Shown here piece after piece: positions 1 to 7,522 of a DNA stretch of 64,000 bases. The translations under genes were made by a program, and so were the position numbers. The DNA comes from Thiomicrorhabdus lithotrophica (GTDB lineage Bacteria; Pseudomonadota; Gammaproteobacteria; Thiomicrospirales; Thiomicrospiraceae): positions 496,001 through 560,000 of the forward strand of contig NZ_CP102381.1 in assembly GCF_029201445.1 (NCBI RefSeq), given 5' to 3'. The notes under the pieces are model-generated. The model was not told the origin of the DNA and did no database searches. It saw only the letters and a list, made by a program, of their open reading frames with translations. Numbering within the stretch: the first letter of the stretch is position 1; each line of letters starts with the position of its first letter.

Positions 1-1291
1 CTTTACGGATGAAACTACGGGTGAAAGCCAAGAATGGTTTTATGAGAACGGTTTAAAAGATTATTTAAACGATGCTTTAGATGGTCAGGATAGAGTGCCG
101 ATTGAAGGCTTTATCGGTCAAAGCCAATCTGAAAATGAGGGCGTTGATTGGGCTATTACTTGGTTAGTTGAGCCAAATGAAAGTTTAATGGAAAGCTATG
201 TAAACTTGATTCCAACCCCTCAAGGTGGTACGCATGTTAATGGTTTACGCTCTGGAGCAACCGATGCGATTAGAGAGTTTTGTGAATTCCGTAACTTGAT
301 TCCGCGTGGTGTGAAAATTACGCCTGAAGACGCATGGCTTAATGTTGCGTTTGTATTATCCGCTAAATTAAGAGAGCCGCAGTTTGCTGGGCAAACCAAA
401 GAACGTCTTTCCTCAAGAGAGTGCGTGCCATTTATTTCGGGAGTGGTAAAAGATGCGTTAAGTCTATGGCTTAATCAGCATACTGAAGTAGCTGAAAAAA
501 TTGCCGAGATGGTTATTAATAACGCATCTAACCGCAGTAAAAAAGCGAAAAAAGTCACGCGTAAAAAGATTACTTCAGGGCCGGCATTACCAGGTAAGTT
601 GGCCGATTGTACAGAGACGGATTTAACGAGAACAGAGCTGTTTTTAGTAGAGGGTGACTCTGCGGGTGGTTCTGCTAAACAAGCCAGAGATAAAAACTTT
701 CAGGCGATTATGCCATTACGAGGGAAAATCTTAAATACTTGGGAAGTTGACTCAGGTCAGGTTTTAGCATCTCAAGAAATACACGATATTAGTGTTGCGA
801 TTGGGGTTGATCCGGGTTCAGAAGACTTAAGTGGATTACGCTACGGTAAAATTTGTATTTTGGCAGATGCCGACTCTGATGGTTTACACATCGCTACACT
901 GATTTGTGCCTTGTTTGTGCGTCATTTTGCGAGCTTGGTTGAACAAGGGCATATCTATGTTGCTATGCCTCCGTTGTACCGTGTCGATGTGGGTAAAAAA
1001 GTTTTTTACGCTTTGGATGAGCCTGAACGCCAAGGTATTCTGGATCGAATTGAAGCGGAAAAGATGCCTGGTAAGATTTCAGTCACCCGATTCAAAGGGT
1101 TGGGTGAGATGAACCCTGGACAGTTAAGAGAGACAACCATGCTACCTGAGACACGTAGATTAGTGCAATTGCAGTTGCAAGTCGATGGTGGTGAAGAAGT
1201 GAATGAAGTGATGGATAAGTTATTGGCTAAAAAACGCGCCGGTGACAGAAAAATTTGGTTAGAAGATAAAGGGGATTTAGCAGAAGTATAA
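1..1291 (+). CDS. parE: DNA topoisomerase IV subunit B (3' part)
   Basis: The open frame runs in from the window edge (first full codon at base 2), so the N-terminal GHKL ATPase part is missing. It is the ATPase/TOPRIM subunit of topoisomerase IV, which decatenates chromosomes together with ParC. The TOPRIM motifs EGDSAGG (near base 650), PLRGKILN and DADSDG (near base 865) are visible, with metal-binding acidic residues intact. The C-terminal MDKLLAKKRAGDRKIWLE matches ParE more closely than GyrB, and there is no GyrB-type insertion after TOPRIM. parC lies about 6 kb downstream, not adjacent. A strong terminator follows the stop. Confidence 0.95.
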   Translation, partial: FTDETTGESQEWFYENGLKDYLNDALDGQDRVPIEGFIGQSQSENEGVDWAITWLVEPNESLMESYVNLIPTPQGGTHVNGLRSGATDAIREFCEFRNLIPRGVKITPEDAWLNVAFVLSAKLREPQFAGQTKERLSSRECVPFISGVVKDALSLWLNQHTEVAEKIAEMVINNASNRSKKAKKVTRKKITSGPALPGKLADCTETDLTRTELFLVEGDSAGGSAKQARDKNFQAIMPLRGKILNTWEVDSGQVLASQEIHDISVAIGVDPGSEDLSGLRYGKICILADADSDGLHIATLICALFVRHFASLVEQGHIYVAMPPLYRVDVGKKVFYALDEPERQGILDRIEAEKMPGKISVTRFKGLGEMNPGQLRETTMLPETRRLVQLQLQVDGGEEVNEVMDKLLAKKRAGDRKIWLEDKGDLAEV

Positions 1292-1350
1292 GTCAATGCT
1301 TTTAGCTTTTTTATCAATATAATCTATTCAAAATAGTTTGATTCAACCTT

Positions 1351-1378
1351 AAAGCCCTAACGTGTTAGGGCTTTTTCT
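1351..1378 (+). terminator. Rho-independent terminator after parE
   Basis: An 11-bp perfect stem (AAAGCCCTAAC/GTTAGGGCTTT) with a very tight loop is followed by a T run. Confidence 0.85.
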
Positions 1379-1395
1379 TTTTAGGAATATTAACA

Positions 1396-1977
1396 GTGAT
1401 AAAGTTATCTCAAGGAATCGTTAAACCCTTTTTAAGTGTTATTTTTTGTAGTTTATTCATCTTACCAGGCCTGGTAAGTTCAGCAGAAAGCCAAGTTGCT
1501 CAGGATTATCACATGAGTATCTATAAAGATGTGCAAGGCTCAACCGATGCAATTGAACTCTTTACTAAAGCGGAAGACAAACGTGTGTTTTTTGGTGTAA
1601 CGTGTTCACTACAGTCTGCTATGCCTTTGATTCAAGTTATTTTATTTGACGATGAAATAATGAGTGAAACACCGAAACTGTTGAGTATTAAAATTGAAAT
1701 AGACGGCAAAGCCCTGGCAGAAGAGCTACAAGGCATTATTAATGTCGTCGATAATACGGAAGAGCTGTCTAACAAGATAAGGCTAGAAATTGTCACCAAA
1801 CGCGGTGGGTCTTTTCAAGCATTACAAGAGGCTTATAAAGCAATGTTGATAACGATGCAGCAAGGCGAGGCTTTAAAGGTAACGCTGAGTCACCGTACAC
1901 TAGAAGCAAAAGAAATTACGTTTTCACTCAAAGGGTTAAAGCAATTGCTGCAATCTAATCAGGCTGTTTGTTATTAA
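1396..1977 (+). CDS. Secreted protein of unknown function
   Basis: This 193-residue protein starts at GTG after a TAGGAA-like ribosome site. Residues 1-30 form a signal peptide: basic N-terminus, hydrophobic core, probable cleavage after VSSA. The mature part is a mixed alpha/beta protein with two cysteines (C51 region and near the C-terminus); I recognise no family. The signal peptide codons for LPGLV are formed by an 18-bp copy of the dispersed palindrome, so the DNA motif sits inside an export signal. It stands alone between the parE terminator and the convergent PilZ genes. Function unknown. Confidence 0.7.
   Translation: MIKLSQGIVKPFLSVIFCSLFILPGLVSSAESQVAQDYHMSIYKDVQGSTDAIELFTKAEDKRVFFGVTCSLQSAMPLIQVILFDDEIMSETPKLLSIKIEIDGKALAEELQGIINVVDNTEELSNKIRLEIVTKRGGSFQALQEAYKAMLITMQQGEALKVTLSHRTLEAKEITFSLKGLKQLLQSNQAVCY
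1461..1478. repeat. Dispersed palindrome, 18-bp copy
   Basis: CTTACCAGGCCTGGTAAG, perfect over 18 bp, the longest copy seen. It lies inside the signal-peptide codons of the secreted orphan gene. Confidence 0.9.
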
Positions 1978-1998
1978 CTAAAAGCTTAGTATGATAAG

Positions 1999-2403
1999 TT
2001 ATTGAATATATGTTTTCTTGCCCATTTCATGCAGTCTTTGTTTATAGTCTAGAAAGTCTGAAAGTACCAACTCTTCATGTGTGCTTAAACCTGTAAATTC
2101 AAGCTTTAGATAAATATCATCTTCGGAATTATGTCGATGAATCACTTTTGTTGTTAACCTCAGAACGGTGAACTCTCCAAGTGCGGGCACTTCAAATTCA
2201 AGCTCAAGTTGAGTACCTTCTCTTGCTCCACGTGGAGTAATTACACCAGCTTCATTCATGGATAGGTCAATTAAAATGGCTTCTGCTTTAGCGTTTTTAC
2301 CAATGAGTATGGCTTTACGATCTGTTTTGTAGCTTAATTGCGTCATAAATGTTTTAGCCACTAGAGTTAAGTAGATTGGGTTTTGTTCATTCTGATTATG
2401 CAT
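1999..2403 (-). CDS. PilZ-like domain protein with degenerate ligand motif
   Basis: A 134-residue single-domain protein, alike in size and fold pattern to the PilZ protein just upstream. PilZ domains bind cyclic di-GMP through an N-terminal RxxxR and a (D/N)xSxxG motif. Here the arginine pair is reduced to one Arg (TDRKAIL) and the second motif is stretched (DLSMNEAG), so nucleotide binding may be weak or lost. I chose the ATG at 2403 because it overlaps the upstream gene's stop by 8 bp (translational coupling); a longer frame reaches 2442. It may be a non-binding paralogue or a partner of the upstream PilZ. Confidence 0.7.
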   Translation of the reverse strand: MHNQNEQNPIYLTLVAKTFMTQLSYKTDRKAILIGKNAKAEAILIDLSMNEAGVITPRGAREGTQLELEFEVPALGEFTVLRLTTKVIHRHNSEDDIYLKLEFTGLSTHEELVLSDFLDYKQRLHEMGKKTYIQ

Positions 2404-2749
2404 CAAAACGTTTGTGAAAGTTAGAAAATTCCTTAATGACAAGCTTTTGGTGAGGCGTTAGGTCTTGAAACGATAAGCCAATTAAAAAGTTGTTATTAAC
2501 TTTTGTAGAGTGGATAACTTGGGCGTTAAGGCTGATTTTAGAGTTCTGTTCATAGCCTGGGAGTGAAAATTCAACCTTTAATATTTCGCCATTTTGAAAT
2601 ACTTGAGAAGCTAAAGCGCCGAATCCACAATTAGAAATATTAACCATTTTAATAGAAATGGGATGCGAGCCGTTATTGATTTCTACGGTTCTGTTGATTG
2701 AAATTCGTTCAGAGCATCGACTGTCAGTTAGTTTGGTTGGCTTCATCAA
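2396..2749 (-). CDS. PilZ domain c-di-GMP effector
   Basis: A 117-residue stand-alone PilZ domain. SERISINR gives the arginine-rich N-terminal ligand motif and NISNCGFG gives the NxSxxG motif, followed by beta-barrel strands. Such proteins act as cytoplasmic c-di-GMP receptors that change motility, pili or glycan synthesis. It lies directly downstream of a GGDEF-EAL gene on the same strand (31-bp gap) and overlaps the second PilZ gene, so the three look like a c-di-GMP signalling operon. The motA/motB pair 7 kb away is one plausible target, by inference only. Confidence 0.8.
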   Translation of the reverse strand: MMKPTKLTDSRCSERISINRTVEINNGSHPISIKMVNISNCGFGALASQVFQNGEILKVEFSLPGYEQNSKISLNAQVIHSTKVNNNFLIGLSFQDLTPHQKLVIKEFSNFHKRFDA

Positions 2750-2780
2750 AAATCCTCAAGTAATGGATTTGACTAGAGTA

Positions 2781-5141
2781 TTAGTTTTTTAGGGCTAATG
2801 GATTTTCTTGTAAATATTTTATTATTTTTGATAATGGTGCGGGGTGAGAAAATAGGAACCCTTGAGATAAATAGCAACCTTCTTTTTGTAAAATATCCTT
2901 TTGAACGCTGGATTGAACACCTTCTGCAATAATATCTAACTGTAATGATTTGGCTAGTTGGATAAACGTTCTGCACATTTGTAAATCACTATGACTCGTT
3001 GCGATATTTTGGATAAAGGATTTATCCATTTTTATGGTTTCGATAGGAAGAGCATGCAGATATGAAAGACTAGAATAGCCTGTACCAAAATTATCAATAC
3101 AAACCCTGACGCCTAAATTTCTGAGCTGTTGTAGAGTTCGACTCGATTTTTCTAAATCATGCAGTAAGCTGGTTTCAGTGATTTCAATTTTAATGGCTTC
3201 AGAGGAAATAAAGTTTCGTTTAATGGTGTCCTCAACCATTCTTGGCAATGAGTTCTCTTCTAATTCTTCTGTTGAAAGATTGATTGAAATAGGTGGCAAG
3301 GTAATGCCTTGTTTATTTAGTTTGGCAATATGCTGGGCGACGGTATTTATTACCCATTTATCAATAGCAATAATATTGTTCGTTTCCCTGGCTAGTTGTA
3401 AAAACTCATTGGCAGCTAATATTTTGTGGGTTTCAGGGTGGTGCCAACGAATAAAGGCCTCCATGCCAAAGATGGTATCAGTCAAAGTGTTGAACTGAAA
3501 TTGATAGTAAATTTCAAATTCATTGTTTTCAATTGCTTTTCTTAGTTCAGCTGAGTTTTTTAGACGAGTATCAACGGCTGTTTGAGTGTTTTGATCATAA
3601 AACTGGTAGTTGTTTTTACCTTTGGCTTTTGCTTGATACATTGCTGTATCAGCATGGTTCAATATATCCGAGACGGTTTTACCGTCCCTGGGAATGATAG
3701 CAACTCCAATACTAGCGCCGACAGTGAGTAACTTGCCTCCCAAATTAATGGGTTGATTGATTTTTTCAAGTAAACGGCTTAAATAGCGGTCCATTTTTTC
3801 TTGAAAATCTTTAGGTAATGTTTTTTCCATATAATCGATTAAAATTACAAATTCATCACCCCCTAAACGTCCAACTAAATCGGTTTTTCTAGCAAGGTTT
3901 TGCATGCGCTGGGCAATCATTTTAAGTAATTGGTCACCCGTTTCATGACCTTGATTATCATTTATCTCTTTGAAACCATCTAAGTCTATAAATAGCAGAG
4001 CAGAGGGCCTTAGGCTATTTTCAGGCGTTTGTGATTTAAGGTGGCTTCTTAAACGGTCAATAAAATGGGTACGATTAGCGAGTTTGGTCAAAGAATCGTA
4101 AAAGGCCATATTAATCATTTTGCCTTCACGATGTTTTAACGCAGAAATATCTTGAGCGATGCCGCGGTAGCCCATTAGTTTTTTGCGTTTATTCAAAATG
4201 GGATGGCCGCTCAAAAGAAGGTGAACGATTTGTTTAGATTTGTTGTAAAACGAAATTTCTAAATTATTAAATGCCTTATTTAACATGAGTTTTTGTTGCC
4301 AGACTAAAGCACTGGTTTTAGATTCTTGGCTTTCAAAAAATGCGCTAAACGGTTTAGATTGAACCTCATCTTCTGTATAGCCAAGGATATTGAATACTTG
4401 AGGGCTAGAGTAAGAAATATTACCATTTCTATCGGTTTCCCAAATCCAGTCTAAGGAGTTAATGAGTAGTTGATGGTAACGGTCTTCAGAAACCCCAGTT
4501 CGATTATTGAGTGCCTTAAACGTTAATCTTAAAACCAGCCAGCTAATGAGTGAAATGAGTAGTGCTGCAAATAGAGTGTAACCAGCAGCCTTGATAAAAG
4601 GAGGGATGAGGCTCTGTTGATCATATTTTATGACAATACCCCACTTTTTTGGAATGATTGGCGCGTAAGCAACTAAAACCGTTTTTTCAAAAGCATCTGT
4701 AATGCTTTGTACTCCATGCTGGCCATTTAGTGACATAGCCATGGTCAACCTAATTAAATCTGCATTTGCAGGTGATGGATTATCATCTTTTGATGAGAAA
4801 ACCAGTTCAGTTTTATTGTTTTTTGGATTTTTGTGGACTAAGAAAAGTTCTTGCTCAGGTTTATCAGCATTAAGTTGAAACCATAGAGTTTTAATTTCTT
4901 TTAATGCCTTTTCAGTTTCTTTCTGTTTACGCCATTTATTTTCAGTTTCGGTAACAGGGCTTAACATCTGATTTAATAGAATCGCCTGAAGCTGAGCATC
5001 ATATTTAATTTGCTGTGTCTTTTGTTCGAAAGTGTTTGAGTAGATGGGAATGTAGGTGAAGATACTGACAAACACTATCCCAAAAACCATAATAAGCATA
5101 ATTAAGTTAATGTTAATTTGTCGGTTTTTTGAATTTTGCAT
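2781..5141 (-). CDS. Membrane PAS-GGDEF-EAL protein
   Basis: A 786-residue inner-membrane c-di-GMP enzyme. Transmembrane segments lie at about 12-33 and 184-206 with a periplasmic sensor loop between them, then PAS (about 220-330), GGDEF (about 340-500) and EAL (about 530-775). The cyclase site GRLGGDEF is intact, with an RxxD (RKTD) inhibitory site five residues upstream, so cyclase activity is expected. The EAL domain departs from consensus: EAF for EAL, YQF for YQP, and DNFGTGYSS for DDFGTGYSS (one metal-binding Asp is Asn); other catalytic acids (EITE, IAEG) remain. The start at 5141 (MQNSK) is preferred over an upstream frame because of a GGTG just upstream. Confidence 0.9.
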   Translation of the reverse strand: MQNSKNRQININLIMLIMVFGIVFVSIFTYIPIYSNTFEQKTQQIKYDAQLQAILLNQMLSPVTETENKWRKQKETEKALKEIKTLWFQLNADKPEQELFLVHKNPKNNKTELVFSSKDDNPSPANADLIRLTMAMSLNGQHGVQSITDAFEKTVLVAYAPIIPKKWGIVIKYDQQSLIPPFIKAAGYTLFAALLISLISWLVLRLTFKALNNRTGVSEDRYHQLLINSLDWIWETDRNGNISYSSPQVFNILGYTEDEVQSKPFSAFFESQESKTSALVWQQKLMLNKAFNNLEISFYNKSKQIVHLLLSGHPILNKRKKLMGYRGIAQDISALKHREGKMINMAFYDSLTKLANRTHFIDRLRSHLKSQTPENSLRPSALLFIDLDGFKEINDNQGHETGDQLLKMIAQRMQNLARKTDLVGRLGGDEFVILIDYMEKTLPKDFQEKMDRYLSRLLEKINQPINLGGKLLTVGASIGVAIIPRDGKTVSDILNHADTAMYQAKAKGKNNYQFYDQNTQTAVDTRLKNSAELRKAIENNEFEIYYQFQFNTLTDTIFGMEAFIRWHHPETHKILAANEFLQLARETNNIIAIDKWVINTVAQHIAKLNKQGITLPPISINLSTEELEENSLPRMVEDTIKRNFISSEAIKIEITETSLLHDLEKSSRTLQQLRNLGVRVCIDNFGTGYSSLSYLHALPIETIKMDKSFIQNIATSHSDLQMCRTFIQLAKSLQLDIIAEGVQSSVQKDILQKEGCYLSQGFLFSHPAPLSKIIKYLQENPLALKN

Positions 5142-5397
5142 ATCACCATACCTAATGACAGACCATCTTAGTAGCATAGCATTTTATATAAAGTATGTAT
5201 AAGCAATACAGCGACTCTATACACCGCCATAAACTTTATATGACCAATAGATGTTCATTGAATTGTTATTTTTTTAGGTTATTAACTCTAGTGCAGCCTC
5301 GCATGTTGTGTGGAGTTTATGAAAGATTTTTTGGATAGCAATTTGCTTCAAGTTAGCCGTCTAAAACGACTAATACTTGTGTACTTCCATTACTAAA
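5142..5397. other. Gap upstream of the GGDEF-EAL gene
   Basis: AT-rich 256 bp between the 3' end of selO and the c-di-GMP gene, both on the minus strand. It must hold the promoter of the GGDEF-EAL/PilZ group, but I find no clear -35/-10 pair and no open frame of note. Confidence 0.5.
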
Positions 5398-6864
5398 TTA
5401 TGATGAACAACTTAACGCCAAGCCTTTTTGGCAAGCGGTCGGTGGTTTTAAATAGTGTTTATGGGTTGAGGAAAGCAAAGTTTCATTTGGCTTAGTAGGC
5501 GTCGTTAACCAATCCATCCAGTTTTCTAATGGCTTTACATTACCAGCTAAGGAAGCTTCAATAATTTCTTGAGCAATGTAGTTGCGCAAGGTAACCAAAG
5601 GCACGTTTTGTTTTAAGCAGGCCTGTCTTTCCACTTCTGATTGTTCTGATATTCTTTTTCTGTAACGCTCTTGCCAAACCTGCCAGTCCTTAGAATCCAG
5701 AATGTAAGATTCAAATAACGCATGTTGTTCAGTATCAAAGTGGGTTAATAAGGTAAAAAAGTAGTGAAAATCCAGTTTAGATTGATCCATTAAAATGAGA
5801 GTGTCAGCAATAAAATGTTTGTCTTCAGGTTCAGGTTGAATTAAACCGAATTTAGCGGACATTTTTTGTAAATATTGTTGATTAAAGGTTTCAATATAGG
5901 TATCAATTGCGGCTTCAATGGCATCACTATCCACTAAGTGGCTGAACGCTTGGCCTAATACCTGGCAGTTCCATAGGCCAATATTGGGTTGTTGACTATA
6001 GGCATAACGACCTTCTGTGTCTGAGTGATTGCAAATATAGTGAATTTGGCAATCATCCAAAAACGCATAAGGGCCAAAGTCAAAGGTTTCACCTGCTACC
6101 GACATATTGTCGGTATTCATCACGCCATGACAGAAACCAACACTTTGCCAACCAGCAATCATTGATGCCGTGTTGCGGGTAATGGATTTTAGAAGTTTGC
6201 CATATCGTTCTTTAGAGTCAGTAATCGATTTTAGTTCAGGATAAACACTCTCAATGACGTGATCAGCAAGCTGTTGTTGTTCTTCAATATTGCCTTTTTG
6301 AGCTAACCATTCAAAATGGCCAAATCGAATATGGGTTTTAGCAATACGAATATAGGTCGCACGGGTTTCAATTTGCTCTCGTTGAACGGGTTCTGGGCTG
6401 TTACAGATACTTAAACAGCGTGTTGTAGGAACGCCAAGAGCATGAAGAGCTTCACCAATTAAATACTCTCTAACGGCTGAGCGTAAAACAGCACGACCAT
6501 CACCTCGCCGTGAAAATGGAGTTCTGCCCGAACCCTTAAGATGAATATCCCAATTTTGTTTTTGGTTGTCTGTGATTTGGCCTAGTAAAACACCACGTCC
6601 ATCTCCAAGGTCAGGATTGTAGTAACCAAACTGATGGCCAGTATATTTTTGCGCTAAAGGCTCTAAACCTTCAGGAAAAGACTGGCCTGTTGTCATATCA
6701 AAAAGCACTTGTTCAGATAGTTCAATACCAAGTTCATCACAAAGGGTTTTATTGTAGTGAATAAGCGATGCATTTTGCATAGCTTCAGGGTTGATCTTTG
6801 CATAGAAACTATCAGGTAATTCGATATAGTTTTGCTGGAATTTTGCAGTATAAGATTTGGCCAT
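5398..6864 (-). CDS. selO: SelO/YdiU family protein adenylyltransferase
   Basis: 488 residues of the SelO (UPF0061) pseudokinase family, which transfers AMP from ATP to Ser/Thr/Tyr of proteins and is linked to redox stress. Family signatures visible: GHQFGYYNPDLGDGRGVLLG, KGSGRTPFSRRGDGRAVLR and HGVMNTDNMSVAGETFDFGPY (the inverted-kinase catalytic/metal segment). The C-terminus ends SCSS, the place where eukaryotic SelO carries selenocysteine, so Cys replaces Sec. Single gene; its 5' side faces the divergent HMA gene. No strong ribosome site precedes the ATG. A copy of the CAGGCCTG core lies inside (5618-5625). Confidence 0.9.
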   Translation of the reverse strand: MAKSYTAKFQQNYIELPDSFYAKINPEAMQNASLIHYNKTLCDELGIELSEQVLFDMTTGQSFPEGLEPLAQKYTGHQFGYYNPDLGDGRGVLLGQITDNQKQNWDIHLKGSGRTPFSRRGDGRAVLRSAVREYLIGEALHALGVPTTRCLSICNSPEPVQREQIETRATYIRIAKTHIRFGHFEWLAQKGNIEEQQQLADHVIESVYPELKSITDSKERYGKLLKSITRNTASMIAGWQSVGFCHGVMNTDNMSVAGETFDFGPYAFLDDCQIHYICNHSDTEGRYAYSQQPNIGLWNCQVLGQAFSHLVDSDAIEAAIDTYIETFNQQYLQKMSAKFGLIQPEPEDKHFIADTLILMDQSKLDFHYFFTLLTHFDTEQHALFESYILDSKDWQVWQERYRKRISEQSEVERQACLKQNVPLVTLRNYIAQEIIEASLAGNVKPLENWMDWLTTPTKPNETLLSSTHKHYLKPPTACQKGLALSCSS

Positions 6865-6978
6865 AGTGTTAAATTGTCAGTTTGTTCGTATTGAAATTAA
6901 ACTAATTTTATCACCTGTGGGGCATGAAATTGTAAATAACCTACTTATTTGCTTGGTTATTTTTTTGGAGAATGTTAT

Positions 6979-6994
6979 TTACCAGGCCTGGTAA
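6979..6994. repeat. Dispersed palindrome, full 16-mer
   Basis: TTACCAGGCCTGGTAA in the gap between divergent selO and the HMA gene. This is one of few non-coding copies. Confidence 0.9.
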
Positions 6995-7036
6995 CTATCA
7001 ATGTTAAATTAAAGTTACTGCTCGAAACCGTCAGGC

Positions 7037-7055
7037 TTATGCAATGAATGCATAA
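7037..7055. promoter_or_regulatory. Inverted repeat upstream of the HMA gene
   Basis: TTATGCA-N5-TGCATAA, 7-bp perfect arms, ending about 55 bp before the HMA start codon. Position and symmetry suit an operator, possibly metal-responsive, but no regulator gene is adjacent. Confidence 0.4.
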
Positions 7056-7110
7056 AGTTATGGTAAATTATCTACTTAAATGTGCTCTTTAAATGAAAGA
7101 GGAGAAGGGT

Positions 7111-7425
7111 ATGACTGTTTCAGTTGCGGTAGAAAATATTAAGTGTGGTGGTTGTGCTAATGGCATTAAGCAAAAGTTAACAGCACTACAAGGTGTGCAA
7201 AATATTGAAGTGGATATTGAAGCAGGCCTGGTAACTTGTGAATTAGATAGCCAATTAAATTCAGATGAGATGCTAAGTCTGGTGAAGGCTAAGCTAGCTT
7301 CTATGGGCTACCCTGAAGTGGGAAGTCTAGAAGGTCTTAAAGCGGCAGGAGCGAAAGCTAAATCTTATGTCTCTTGCGCAGTTGGAAAAATGACGGATTC
7401 TTCATCAACATCAGAAGATAAATAA
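7111..7425 (+). CDS. HMA-domain metal chaperone-like protein
   Basis: A 104-residue soluble protein with a ferredoxin-like heavy-metal-associated domain. KCGGCANGIK near residues 12-21 supplies the CxxC pair that binds Cu(I) or a similar soft metal. A flexible C-terminal extension (about residues 70-104) adds one more Cys (SYVSCAVGK) and ends acidic. The ATG at 7111 is chosen over 7093 because GAGGAGAAG lies 5-10 bp before it. No P-type ATPase or regulator is nearby, so its client is unknown. A palindrome core at 7223-7230 encodes the AGLV stretch. Confidence 0.85.
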   Translation: MTVSVAVENIKCGGCANGIKQKLTALQGVQNIEVDIEAGLVTCELDSQLNSDEMLSLVKAKLASMGYPEVGSLEGLKAAGAKAKSYVSCAVGKMTDSSSTSEDK

Positions 7426-7463
7426 AGTAGAATCTAATTGCAGTTGAAAAAGCATGGAAATGT

Positions 7464-7494
7464 TTGACTACAATGTTAAAGTTTTCAGTTATAC
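7464..7494 (+). promoter_or_regulatory. Possible parC promoter
   Basis: TTGACT at 7464-7469 followed after 19 nt by TTATAC (7489-7494). Spacing is long, so this is tentative. Confidence 0.3.
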
Positions 7495-7522
7495 AGCAGA
7501 AGTGAAAGTCAGGAGAGGATGA

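Noticed and set aside
6979-6994. Palindrome as a selO/HMA-specific operator
   Set aside because: The same 16-mer occurs inside coding regions and between convergent genes, so a local operator does not explain it.
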